Below, in pieces: positions 26,501 to 41,170 of a stretch of DNA of 64,000 nt. Numbering within the stretch: position 1 is the first letter of the stretch; each line of letters begins with the position of its first letter. The DNA comes from Chamaelirium japonicum. Taxonomy: Eukaryota > Streptophyta > Magnoliopsida > Liliales > Melanthiaceae. The position numbers and the translations under genes are program-made. The DNA is taken from the NCBI GenBank assembly GCA_947650365.1, contig CANTAL010000146.1:124001-188000 (forward strand), written 5' to 3'. The notes under the pieces were generated by a model, which saw only the letters and a program-made list of their open reading frames with translations, did not search any database and was not told where the DNA came from.

Positions 26501-28500
26501 AGAATGAATTAGAATGTATCGTACGAATGCATTAGAATGAATTAGAATGAATTAGAATGGATCATGCGAATGAATTAGAATGGATCGTACGAATGAATTA
26601 GAATTGTTAGTGCGAATGAATTTGAATGGATCATACAAATGAATTAGAATGGATACGTTCAAGCAAATGAATTAGAATGGATCGTATGAATGAATTAGAA
26701 TGGATCGTACGAATGAATTAGAATGGATCGTGCGAATGAATTAGAATGGATACATTCGTGCGAATAAATTAGAATGGATCGTACGAATGAATTTGAATGG
26801 ATCGTACGAATGAATTAGAATAGATCGTGCGAAAGTATTAGAATGGATCGTACGAATGAATTAGAATGGATACATTCGTGCGAATGATTTAGAATGGATC
26901 GTACGAATGAATTAGAATGGATTATACGAATTAATTAGAATGGATCATGCGAATGAATTAGAATGGATTGTACGGATGAATTAGAATGGATACATTCGTG
27001 CGAATGAATTAGAATGGATCGTACGATCGAATTAGAATGGATCGTGCGAATGAATTAGAATAGATCATACGAATGAATTAGAATGGATACATTCATGCGA
27101 ATGAATTAGAATGGATCGTACGAATGAATTAGTATGGATATATTTGTGCGAATGAATTAGAATGGGTCATACGAATAAATTAGAATGGATCGTACGAATG
27201 AATTAGAATGAATTGTACGAATGAATTAGAATGGATTGTGTGAATGAATTAGAATGGATCGTACGAATGCATTAGAATGAATCGTACGAATGAATTAGAA
27301 TGGATCAGCGAATAAATTAGAATGGATCGTACGAATGAATTAGAATTGATCGTACGAATGAATTAGAATAGGTAGTGCGAATGAATTAGAATGGATTGTA
27401 TGAATAAATTTGAATGGATACATTCGTGCGAATGAATTAGAATGGATCGTACGAATGAATTAGAATGGATCATGTGAATGAATTAGGATGGATCATATGA
27501 AAAAATTAGAATGGATACATTCGAGTGATTAAATATAATAGATCGTACGAATGAATTAGAATGGATCGTACAAATGAATTAGAATGGATTATGCTAATGA
27601 ATTAGAATGGATGCATTCATGCGAATGAATTAGAAAGGATCGTACGAATGAATTAGAATGGATCGTGCGAATGAATTAGAATGGATCGTACGAATGAATT
27701 AGAATGGATACATTCGTGCGAAAGAATTTGAATGGATCAAATGAATGAATTAGATGGATCATACGAATAAATTAGAATGGATCGTGTGAATGAGTTAGAA
27801 AGGATCATATGAATGAATTAGAATGGATACATTCATCCAAATGAATTAGAATTGATTGTAAGAATGAATTAGAATGGATCGTACGAATGAATTAGAATGG
27901 ATTGTGCGAATGAATTAGAATGGATACATTCGTGAGAATGAATTAGAATGGATCGTACGAATGAATTAGAATGGATCGTGTAAATGAATTAGAATAGATC
28001 GTATGAATAAATTCGAATGGATACATTCGTGCGAATGAATTAGAATGGATCGTACGAATGAATTAGAATGAATCGTACGAATGAATTAGAATAGATCATA
28101 CGAATGAATTTGAATGGATCGTACGAATGAATTAGAATGGATCGTGCGAATGAATTAGAATGGGTCGTACGAATGAATTAAAATGGATATATTCGTACAA
28201 ATGAATTAGAATGGATCGTACGAATGAATTATAATGGATATATTCATGCGAATGAATTAGAATGGATCTTACGAATGAATTTAAAAGGATTATATGGATA
28301 AATTAGAATGGATCATATGAATGAAATAGAATGGATTGTATGAATGAATTAGAATGGATCGTACGAATGAATTATAATGGATCGTACGATTGAATTAGAA
28401 TATATACATTCGTGCGATTGAATTAGAATGGATCGTACGAATGAATTAGAATGGACCGTATGAATGAATTAGAAACGATCGTGCAAATGAATAAGAATGG
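23600..28500 (+). repeat. Older segmental duplication, copy 1 (about 5 kb)
   Basis: Shared rare variants align with 28.7-33.6 kb at slowly drifting offsets. TAGCTCCTACG aligns 24151 with 29347 (5196), CTACTGAATT 24751 with 29923 (5172), AGACTGGATCG 25241 with 30413 (5172), ATAAATATGAATG 25691 with 30899 (5208), TGAATAAATTTGA 27401 with 32492 (5091), and the ATATATACATTCG unit 28391 with 33481 (5090). The drift is in steps compatible with gain or loss of monomers. Ends are approximate. Confidence 0.75.
26460..26570 (+). repeat. Sub-monomer slippage patch
   Basis: The 10-base piece AGAATGAATT repeats two to three times without the GGATCGTAC half, twice in succession (around 26500 and 26530). 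Just before it, a monomer has lost part of its GGATC. This is expansion by the 10-base half of the monomer rather than by whole units. Confidence 0.85.
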
Positions 28501-28699
28501 ATCGTACGAATGAATTAGAATCGATCGTACGAATGAATTAGAATGGATTGTACGAATGAATTAGAATGGATACATTCATGCAAATGAATTAGAATGGATC
28601 GTACGAATGAATTAGAATGGATCGTACGAATGAATTAGAATGGATTGTGTGAATGAATTAGAATGGATCGTACGAATGAATTTGAATGGATACATTCGT

Positions 28700-31600
28700 G
28701 CGAATGATTTAGAATGGATCGTACGAATGAATTAGAATGGTTCGTATGAATGAAATAGAATGGATCGTACGAATGAAATAAAATGGATACATTCGTGTGA
28801 ATGAATTAGAATGGATCGTACGAATGAATTAGAATGGATCGTACGAATGAATTAGAATGGATTGAGCGAATGAATTAGAATGGATCGTATAAATGAATTA
28901 GAATGGATACATTCACGTGAATGAATTAGAATGGATCGAATGAATGAATTAGAATGGATCGTACGAATGTATTAGAATGGATCGTGCGAATGGATTAGAA
29001 TCGATCGTGCGAATGAGTTAGAATGGATAGTATGAATGAATTAGAATGGATACATTCGTGCGAATGAATTATCATGGATTGTACGAATGAATTAGAATTG
29101 ATACATTCGTGCGAATGAATTAGAATGGATCGTATGAATGAATTAGAATGGATCAAATGAATGAATTAGAATGGATCGTACGAATGAATTAGAATGGACA
29201 CATTCGTGCGAATGAATTAGAATGGATCATACGAATGAATTAGAATGGATCGTACGAATGAACTAGAATGGATAGTACCAATGAATTAGAATGGATCGTA
29301 CGAATGAATTAGAATGGATACATTCGTGTGAAAGAATTAGTATAGCTCCTACGAATGAATTAGAATGGATAGTATGAATGAAGTAGAATGGTTCTTACGA
29401 ATGAATTAGAGTGGATCATATGAATGAATTATAATGTATCGTATGAATGAATTAGAATCGATCGTACGAATGAATTAGAATAGATCGTGCGAATGAATTA
29501 GAATGGATCATACGAATGAATTAGAATTGATACATTCGTGCGAATGAATTAGAATGGATCGTACAAATGAATTAGAATGGATCGTGCAAATGAATTAGAA
29601 TGGATCATGCTAATGAATTAGAATGGATCATACGAATAAATTAGAATGGATACATTCGTGCGAATGAATTAGAATGGATCGTACGAATGAATTTGAATGG
29701 ATCGTGCGAATGAATTAGAATGGATCGTACGAATGAATTAGAATGGATCGTACGAATGAATTAGAATGGATACATTCATGCCAATGAATTAGAATGGATC
29801 ATACGAACAAATTAGATTGGAATGTACGAATGAATTAGAATGGATCATACGAATGAATTAGAATGGATACATTCGTGCGAATGAATTTGAATGGATCGTA
29901 CGAATGAATTAGAATGGACTGACTACTGAATTAGAATGGATCATACGAATGAATTAGAATGGATCGTACGAATGAATAAGAATGGATCGTGCGAAGGAAT
30001 TAGAATGGATCGTACGAATAAATTAGAATGGATATATTCTTGCGAATTAATTTAAATGGATCGTACGCATGAATTAGAATGGATCGTACGAATGCATTAG
30101 AATAGATCTTGCGAATGAATTAGAACGGATCGTACGAATAAATTAGAATGGATACATTCGTGCGAATGATTTAGAATGGATCGTACGAATGAATTAGAAT
30201 GGATCGTATGAATGAATTAGAATGGATCATGCGAATGAATTAGAATGGATCGTATGAATGAATTAGAATGCATACATTTGTGCAAATGAATTACAATGGA
30301 TAATACGAATGAATTAGAATGGATCATACGAATGAATAAGAATGGATCATGCGAATGAATTAGAAGGGATCGTACGAATGAATTAGAATGGATACATTCG
30401 TGCGAATGAATTAGACTGGATCGTATGAGTGAATTACAATGGATCGTACGAATGAATTAGAATGAATCATGTGAATGAATTAGAATGGATCGTACAAATA
30501 AATTAGAATGGATACATTTGTGCGAATGAATTAGAATGGATCGTACGAATGAATAAGAATAGATCGTGCGAATGAATTATAATGGATCATGCGAATGAAT
30601 TAGAATCGATCATAAGAATGAATCATACAAATGAATTAGAATGGATCATGCGAATGAATTAGAATGGATCGTACGAATGAATTAAAATGGATACTGCGAA
30701 TGAATTAGAGTGGATCGTACGAATGAATTAGAGTGGATACATTCGAGTGAATGAATTAGAATGGATCGTACGAATGAATTAGAATGGTTTCATTCATGTG
30801 AATGAATTAGAATGGATCGTACGAATGAATTAGAATGGATCATATGAATGAATTAGAATGGATCGTACGAATGAACTAGAATAGATACATTCTTGCGAAT
30901 AAATATGAATGAATCGTACGAAAGAATTAGAATGGATCGTACGAATGAATAAGAATGGATCATACGAATGAATTAGAATGGATCAAACGAATGAATTAGA
31001 ATGGATTGTACTACTGAATTAGAATGGATCGTACGAATGAATTAGAATGGATCGTAAGAATGAATAAGAATGTATCGTGTGAATGAATTAGAATGGATCG
31101 TACGAATGAATTAGAATGGATATATTCTTGCGAATGAATTAGAACGGATCATACTAATGAATTAGAATGGATCGTACTAATGAACTAGAATGGATCGTGC
31201 GAATTAATTAGAATGGATCGTACGAATGAATTAGAATGGATACATTCGAGCGAATGAATTAGAATGGATCGTACGAATGAATTAGAATGGATCATACGAA
31301 TGAATTAGAATGGATCATGTGAATGAATTAGAATGGATCGTATGAATGAATTAGAATGGATACATTCGTGCGAATGAATTAGACTGGATCGTACGAATGA
31401 ATTAGAATGGATCGTAAGAATGAATTAGAATGGATCTTACGAATGAATTAGCATGGATACATTCGTGCGAATGAATTAGAATGGATCGTATGAATGAATT
31501 AGAATAGATCATGCGAATGATTTAGAATGGATCATACGAATGCATTAGAATGAATTATACGAATGAATTAGAATGGATCATGCGAATGAATTAGGATGGA

Positions 31601-33600
31601 TCGTACGAATGAATTAGAATGGTTAATACGAATGAATTAGAATGGATCGTACGAATGAATTAGAATGGATACATTCAAGTGAATGAATTAGAATGGATCG
31701 TATGAATGAATTAGAATGGATCATACGAATGAATTAGAATGGATCGTGCGAATGAATTAGAATGGATACATTCGTGCGAATAAATTAGAATGGATCGTAC
31801 GAATGAATTTGAATAGATCGTACGATTGAATTAGAATGGATCGGGCGAACGAATTAGAATGGATCGTACGAATGAATTAGAATGGATACATTCGTGCGAA
31901 TGATTTAGAATGGATCGTACGAATGAATTAGAATGGATCGTACGAATGAATTAGAATGGATCGTGCGAATGAATTAGAATGGATAGTACGGATGAACTAG
32001 AATGGATCCATTCGTGCGAATGAATTAGAATGGGTCGTACAAATGAATTAGAATGGATCGTGCGAATGAATTAGAATGGATTCATTCGTGCGAATGAATT
32101 AGAATGGATACATTCGTGCGAATGAATTAGAATGGATCGTACGAATGAATTAGAATGGATCGTACGAATGAATTATAATGGATCATGCGAATGAATTAGA
32201 ATGGATCGTATGAATGAATTAGAAACGATACTTTTGTGCGAATGAATTAGAATGGGTCATACGAATAAATTAGAATGGATCGTACGAATGAATTAGAATG
32301 GATTGTACGAATGAATTAGAATGGATTGTGTGAATGAATTAGAATGGATTGTACCAATGCATTAGAATGAATCGTACGAATGAATTATAATGGATCATGC
32401 GAATAAATTAGAATGGATCGTACGAATGAATTAGAATTGATCGTACGAATAAATTAGAATGGATAGTGCGAATGAATTAGAATGGATTGTATGAATAAAT
32501 TTGACTGGATACATTCGTGCGAATGAATTAGAATGGATCGTACGAATGAATTAGAATGGATCATACGAATGAATTAGAATGGATCATGTGAATGAATTAG
32601 AATGGATCGTACGAATAAATTAGAATGGATACATTCGAGCGAATGAATATAATGGATCGTACGAATGAATTAGAATGGATCGTACAAATAAATTAGAATG
32701 GATCATGCTAATGAATTGAATGGATACATTCATGCGAATGAATTAGAAAGGATCATTCGTGCGAATGAATTCGAATGGATCAAATGAATGAATTAGAATG
32801 GATCATACGAATGAATTAGAATGGATCATGCGAATGAATTAGAATGGATCGTATGAATGAATTAGAATGGATACATTCATCCAAATGAATTAGAATGGAT
32901 CGTACGAATGAATTAGAATGGATCGTGCGAATGAATTAGAATTGATACATTCATGCGAATGAATTAGAATGGATCGTATGAATGAATTAGAATGGATCGT
33001 GCGAATGAATTAGAATGGATCATATGAATGAATTAGATTGGATACATTCGTGCGAATGAATTAGAATGGATCGTACGAATGAATTAGAATGAATCGTATG
33101 AATGAATTAGAATAGATCATACGAATGAATTTGAATGGATCGTACGAATGAATTAGAATGGATCGTGCGAATAAATTAGAATAGATCGTACGAATAAATT
33201 AGAATGGATACATTCGTACGAATGAATTAGAATGGATCATACGAATGAATAAGAATGGATCGTACGAATGAATTAGAATTGATCGTGCGAATGAATTAGA
33301 ATGAATCGTACGAATGAATTCGAATGGATATATTCATGCGAATGAATTAGAATGGATCGTACGAATGAATTAAAATGGATCATATGAATAAATTAGAATG
33401 GATCGTATGAATGAATTAGAATGGATCGTATGAATGAATTAGAATGGATCGTGTGAATGAATTATAATGGATCGTACGATTGAATTAGAATATATACATT
33501 CGTGCGAATGAATTAGAATGGATCGTCTGAATGAATTAGAAAGGATCGTGTGAATGAATAAGAATGGATCGAACAAATGAATTAGAATGGTTACATTCGT
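28700..33600 (+). repeat. Older segmental duplication, copy 2 (about 5 kb)
   Basis: This is the partner of about 23.6-28.5 kb and lies immediately after it, so the two are probably an old head-to-tail tandem. Many more single-base differences are present than in the 3.25-kb pair. Ends are approximate. Confidence 0.75.
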
Positions 33601-36600
33601 GCGAATGAATTAGAATTGATCGTAAGAATGAATTAGAATGGATCGTATGAATGAATTAGAATGGATACATTCATGCGAATGAATTAGAATGGATCGTACG
33701 AATGAATTAGAATGGATCGTATGAATGAATTAGAATAGTTCGTGTGAATGAATTAGAATGGTTCGCACGAATGTATTAGAATGGATACATTCATGCGAAT
33801 GAATTTAAAAGGATCGTACGAATAAATTAGAATGGATTGTACGACTGAATTAGAATGGATCGTACGAATGAATTAGAATGGATCGTACGAATGAATTAGA
33901 ATGGATCGTACGAATGAATTAGAATGGATACATTCGAGCAAATGAATTTGAATGGATCGTACAAATGAATTAGAATGGATCGTGCGAATAAATTAAAATG
34001 GATCGTACGAATGAATTAGAATGGATACATTCGTGCGAATGATTTAGAATGGATCGTACGAATGAATTAGAATGGATCGTACGAATGAATTAGAATAGAT
34101 CGTGCGAATAAATTAGATCGGATCGTATGAATGAATTAGAATGGATACATTCGTGCGAATGAATTAGAATGGATCGTACGAATGAATTAGAACGGATCGT
34201 ATGAATGAATTAGAATGAATCATACGAATGAATTAGAATGGATCGTGCGAATGAATTAGAATGGATCATACGAATGAATTAGAATGGATACATTTGTGTG
34301 AATGAATTAGAATGGATACATTCAAATTAGAATAGATCGTACGAATGAATTAGATTGGATACAATCGTGCGAATGAATTAGAATGGATAGTACAAATGAA
34401 TTAGAATGGATAGTACGAATGAGTTAGAATGGATCGTATGAATGCATTAGAATTAATCGTACGAATGAATTAGAATGGATCCTGCGAATGAATTAGAATG
34501 GATCGTACGAATGAATTAGAATTGATCGTATAAATGAATTAGAATAGATAGTGCGAATGAATTAGAATAGATCGTACGAATGAATTAGAATGGATCGTAC
34601 GAATGAATTAGAATAGATCATATGAATGCATTAGAATTAATCGTACGAATGAATTAGAATGGATTCTGCGAATGAATTAGAATGGATCGTACGAATGAAT
34701 TAGAATTAATCGTACAAATGAATTAGAATGGATAGCGCGAATGAATTTGAATGGATCATACGAATGAATTAGATTGGATACATTCATGCAAATGAATTAG
34801 AATGGATCGTACGAATGAATTAGAATGGATCATGCGAATGAATTAGAATGTTTCGTAGGAATGAATTAGAATGGATATATTCAAGCGAATGAATTAGAAT
34901 GGATTGTTCGAATGAATTAGAATGGATCATACGAATGAATTAGAATGGATCGTGCTAATCAATTAGAATGGATATATTTATGCGAATGAATTAGAGTGGA
35001 TCGTACGAATGAGTTAGAATGGATCGTACGAATGAATTAGAATGGATCGTGCGAATAAATTAGAATAGATTGTACGAATGAATTAGAATGGATACATTCA
35101 TGGGAATGAATTAGAATGGGTCGTACGAATGAATTAGAATGGATTCGTGCACATGAATTAGAATGGATCGTACGAATAAATTAGAATGGATCATACGAAT
35201 GAAATAGAATTGATCGTGCGAATGAATTAGAAGGGATCATACGAATGAATTAGAATGGATACATTCGTGCGAATGAATTAGAATGGATCGTACGAATGAA
35301 TTAGAATGGATCGTACGAATGAATTAGAATGGATCGTGCGATTGAATTAGAATGGATTGTACGAATGAATTAGAATGGATACATTCGTGCAAATGAATTA
35401 GAATAGATCATACGAATGAATTAGAATAGATCGTGCGAATGAATTATAATGGATTGTGCGAATGCATTAGTATGAATCATACGAATGAATTAGAATGGAT
35501 CGTACGAACGAATTAGAATGGATATATTCGTGCGAATGAATTAGAATGGATTGTACGAATGAATTAGAATGGATATATTCGTGCGAATGAATTAGAATAG
35601 ATTGTACGAATAAATTAGAATGGATCGTACGAATGAATTAGAATGTATCGAGCGAATGTATTAGAATGGATACATTCGTTTGAATGAATTAGAATGGATA
35701 TTACGAATGAATTGGAATGGATCATACGAATAAATTCGAATGGATCATGCTAATGAATTAGAATAGATCATACGAATTAATTAGAATAGATACATTCGTG
35801 CAAATAAATTAGAATGGATCGTACGAATAAATTAGAATGGATCGTATGAATGAATTAGAATGGATCATATGCATGAATTAGAATGGATCGTGCGAATGAA
35901 TTAGAATGGATCGTACGAATGAATTAGAATGGATACATTCATGCGAATGAATTAGAATGGATCGTACGAATGAATTAGAATGGATCGTACAAATGAATTT
36001 GAATAGATCATACGGATGAATTAGAATGGATCGTGCGAAAGAATTAGAATGGATCGTACGAATGAATTAAAATGGATACATTCATGCGAAATAATTAGAA
36101 TGGATCGTACGAATGAATTAAAATGGATCGTACGAAGGAATTAGAATGGATTATACGAATGAATTAGAATGGATCGTATGAATGAATAATAATGGATCGT
36201 GCGAATGAATTAGAATGGATCGTACGAATAAATTAGAATGGATACATTCGTGCAAATGAATTAGAATGGATCGTACGAATGAATTAGAATGGATCGTACG
36301 AATGAATTAGAATGGTTACATTCGTGCGAATAAATTAGAATGGAACGTACGAATGAATTAGAATGGATCGTACGAATGAATTAGAATGGATACATTCGAG
36401 CGAATGAATTAGAATGGATCGTAAGAATGAATTAGAATGGATCGTACGAATGAATTAGGATGAATCGTGCGAATGAATTAGAATGGATACATTCGTGCGA
36501 ATGAATTAGAATGGATTGTATGAATGAATTAGAATGAATCGTACGAATGAATTATAATGGATTGTGCGAATGTATTAGAATGGATACATTCATGCGAATG

Positions 36601-36700
36601 AATTAGAATGGATCGTACGAATGAATTAGAATGGATCGTAATAATGAATTAGAATGGATCATGCGAATGAATTAGAATGGATCGTATGAATTAATTAGAA
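31000..36700 (+). repeat. Distant segmental duplication, copy 1 (about 14 kb apart)
   Basis: Anchors shared with 45.0-50.7 kb: GTACTACT (31011 with 45004), TTATAATGGATCGTACGATTG (33461 with 47466), truncated 28-mer ATTC-AATTAG (34320 with 48371), GGATTCGTGCACATG (35151 with 48990) and GTAATAATGAATTAG (36641 with 50636). Offsets are 13.84-14.05 kb. This copy has two GCATTAGAATTAATCG units (34444, 34628) where the partner has one. Ends are approximate. Confidence 0.72.
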
Positions 36701-37919
36701 TGGATACATTCGTGCAAATGAATTAGAATGGATCGTACGAATGAATTAGAATGGATCGTACGAATGAATTAGAATGGATCGTGCGAATGAATTAGAATAG
36801 ATCGTACGAATGAATTAGAATGGATACATTCATGCGAATAAATTAGAATGGATCGTAGGAATGAATTAGAATGGATCGTACGAATGAATTAGAATGGATC
36901 GTGCAAATGAATTAGAATGGATACATTCGAGCGAATAAATTAGAATGGATCATACGAATGAATTTGAATGGATCGTACGAATGAATTATAATGGATCATC
37001 TGAATAAATTAGAATGGATCGAACGAATGAATTAGAATGGATACATTCATGCGAATTAATTAGAATGGATCGTACGAATAAATTAGAATGGATCATGCGA
37101 ATGAATTAGAATGGATCGTACGAATGCAATAGAATGAATCATACGAATGAATTAGAATGGATCGTACGAATGAATTAGAATGGATAGTGCGAATGAATTA
37201 GAATGGATCGTATGAATGAATTAGAATGGATACATTTGAGCGAATGAATTAGAATAGATCGTACGAATCAATTAAAATAAATCGTACGAATGAATTAGAA
37301 TCAATCATGCGAATCAATTAAAATAAATCGTACGAATGAATTAGAATGGATACATTCATGCGAATGATTTAGAATGGATCGTACGAATGAATTGGATTGG
37401 ATCGTACGAATGAATTAGAATGGATCATACGAATGAGTTACAATGGATCGTGCAAATGAATTAGAATGGATCGTACGAATGAATTAGAATGGATACATTC
37501 ATGCGAATGAATTAGAATAGATCGTACGAATGAATTAGAATGGATACATTCATGCGAATGAATTAGAATGGATCGTACGAATGAATTAGAATGGATCATA
37601 CAATGAGTTAGAATGGATCGTGCGAATGAATTAGAATGGATCGTACAAATGAATTAGAATGGATTGTGCGAATGAATTAGAATGGATAAATTCATGCAAA
37701 TAAATTAGAATAGATCGTACGAATGAATTAGAATGGATAGTGGGAATGAATTAAAATGGATCGTGCGAATGAATTAGAATGGATTGTACGAATCCATTAG
37801 AATGAATCGTACAAATGAATTAGAATGGATCGTACGATTGAATTATAATGGATCATATGATTGAATTTGAACTGATCGTACGAATGGATTAGAATTGATA
37901 ATGCGAATGAATTAGAATT

Positions 37920-40900
37920 GATCATATGAATGAATTAGAATGGATACATTCGTGCGAATGAATTAGAACGGATCATACTAATGAATTAGAATGGATCGTA
38001 CTAATGAAATAGAATGGATCATGCGAATTAATTAGAATGGATCATACGAATGAATTAGATTGGATACATTCGAGCGAAAGAATTAGAATGGATCGTACGA
38101 ATGAATTAGAATGGATCGTGCGAATGAATTAGAATGGATACATTCGTGCGAATGAATTAGAATGGATTGTACGAATGAATTTGAATGGATTATACGAATG
38201 AAATAGAATTTATCGAGCGAATGTATTAGAATGGATACATTCGTGCGAATGAATTAGAATGGATCGTACAAATGAATTAGAATGGATCGTACGAATGAAT
38301 TAGAATGGATCATCCTAATGAATTAGAATGGATCGTACGAATTAATTAGAATGGATACATTTGTGCAAATGAATTAGAATGGATCGTATGAATGAATTAG
38401 AATGGATCGAGCAAATGAATTAGAATGGATCGTGCGAATGAATTAGAATGGATCGTACGAATGAATTAGAATAGATACATTCGTGCGAATGAATTAGAAG
38501 GGATCGTAGGAATGAATTAGAATGGATCGTACGAATGAATTTGGATGGATCATATGATTGAATTAGAATGGATCATGCAAATAAATTAGAATGGATCGTA
38601 TGAATGAATTAGAATGGATACATACGTGCGTATGAATTAGAATGGATAGTACGAATGAATTAAAATAGATCGTATGAAGGAATTAGAATGGATCATATGA
38701 ATGAATTAGATTGGATCATATGAATGAATTAGAATGGATCGTGCGAATGATTTAGAATGGATCGTACGATTGAATTAGAATGGATACATTCGTGCGAATG
38801 AATTAGAATGGATCGTACGAATAAATTAGAATGGATCGTACGAATAAATTAGAATGGATCATAGAATGAATTAGAATGGTTATATTCGTGCAAATGAATT
38901 AGAATGGATCATACAAATGAATTAGAATGGATCGTATGAATGAATTAGAGTGGATCGTGCGAATGAATTAGAATGGATCGTACGAATGAATTAGAATGGG
39001 TACATTCGTGCAAATGAATTGGAATGGATCGTATGAATGAATTAGAATGGATCGTACACATGAATTAGAATGGATCACGCGAATGAATTAGAATGGATCG
39101 TACAAATGAATTAGAATGGATACATTCTTGCGAATGAATTAGAAAGGATCGTACGAATGAATTAGAATGGATCGTGCGAATTAATTAGAAAGGATCATAC
39201 GAATGAATTGGAATGGATCATACGAATGAATTAGAATGGTTCGTGCGAATGACTTAGAATGGATCGTACTAATGAATTAGAATGGTTATATTCAAGCGAA
39301 TGAATTAGAATGGACCGTATGAATGGATTAGAATGGATTGTACGAATGAATTAGAATGGATCGTGCGAATGAATTAGAATAGATCGTACGAATAAATTAG
39401 AATGGATACATTCATGTGAATGAATTAGATTGGATCGTAGGAATGAATTTGAATGGATCGTACGAATGAGTTAGAATGGATCGTACGAATAAGTTAGAAT
39501 GGATGATGCGAATGAATTAGAATGGATCGTACGAATATATTACAATGAATCGTACCAAATGAATTAAAATGGATTATGCAAATGAATTAGAATGGATCGT
39601 ATGAATGAACCAGAATGGATCATACGAATGAATTAGAATGGATAGTTCGAATGAATTAGAATGGATCATACGAATGAATTAGAATGGATATAATTGTGCG
39701 AATGAATTAGAATTGACCGTATGAATGAATTAGAATGGATCGTATGAATGAATTAGAATGGATCGTACGAATGAATTAGAATGGATCATACAAATAAATT
39801 AGAATGGATACATTCGAGCGAATGAATTAGAATAGATCGTACGAATGAATTAGAATGGATACATTCGTGCGAATGAATTAGAATGGATCGTACGAATGAA
39901 TTAGAATGGATCGTATGAATGAATTAGAATGGATACATTCGTGCGAATGACTTAGAATGGATCGTACGAATGAATTAGAATGGATCGTACGAATAAATTA
40001 GAATGGATTATACAAATGCATTAGAATGGATACATTCGTGCGAACGAATTAGAATGGATCATATGAATGAATTAGAATGGATCGTACAAATGAATTAGAA
40101 TGGATCGTGCGAATAAATTAGAATGGATCGTACGAATGAATTAGAATAGATCTATTGTAATTCATTCGTGCGAATGTATCTATTCTAATTCATTCGTGCG
40201 AATAAATTAGAATCGATCGTGCGAATGAATTAGATTGGATCATACGAATTAATTAGAATGGATACATTCGTGCGAATGAATTAGCATGGATCGTACGAAT
40301 GAATTAGAATGGATCGTACGAATGAATTAGAATGGATCGTGCGAATGAATTAGAATGGATCGTACGATTGAATTAGAATGGATACATTCGTGCGAATGAA
40401 TTAGAATGGATCGTGCGAATGAATTAGAATGGATCGTACGAATGAATTAGAAAAGATCGTGCGAATGAATTAGAATGGATCGTACGAATGCCTTAGAATG
40501 AATTGTACGAATGAATTAGAATGGATCATGCGAATAAATTAGAATGGATCATACAAATGAATTAGAATTGATCGTATGAATGAAATACAATGGATAGTGT
40601 GAATGAATTAGAATATGTCGTATGAATGAATTTGAATGGATATATTCATGTGAATGAATTAGAATGGATCGTACGAATGAAATAGAATGGATACATTCGA
40701 GCGAATGAATTAGAATGGATCGTACGAATTAATTAGAATGGATCGTACGAATGAATTAGAATTGATCGTGCAAATGAATTAGAATGGATAAATTCATGCA
40801 AATAAATTAGAATGGATCGTACGAATGAATTAGAATGGATCGTACGAATGAATTAGAATGGATCGTGCGAATGAATTAGAATGGATCGTACGAATGAATT

Positions 40901-41170
40901 AGAATAGATACATTCGTACGAATGATTTAGAATGGATCGTACGAATTTATTAGAATGGATCGTACGAATGAATTACAATGGATCGTGCGAAGGATTTAGA
41001 ATGGATCGTACGAATGAATTAGAATAGATATATTCATACGAATGAATTAGAATAGATCGTACGCATGAATTAAAATGGATCATAGAAATAACTTAGAATG
41101 GAACGTACGAATGAATTAGAATGGATCGTACGAATTAATTAGAATGGATCATGCGAATGAATTAGAATAG
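37920..41170 (+). repeat. Tandem segmental duplication, copy 1 (about 3,250 bp)
   Basis: Aligns base for base with 41171 onward at offset 3250, for example CCAAATGAATTAAAATGG at 39555 and 42805. The 60-base lines I compared show zero to two differences each, about 2%, far below the difference between neighbouring 120-bp units. It carries the inverted island at 40151-40197. Confidence 0.92.
40151..40197 (-). repeat. 47-bp inverted island, copy 1
   Basis: Two monomer-lengths in complement orientation inside the forward domain. The left joint is the palindrome AATAGATCTATT (40145-40156). The right joint falls in the 28-mer dyad ATTCGTGCGAAT (about 40192-40203). With its copy at 43378 it is the only clear orientation break I found after 16,286. 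Confidence 0.85.
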
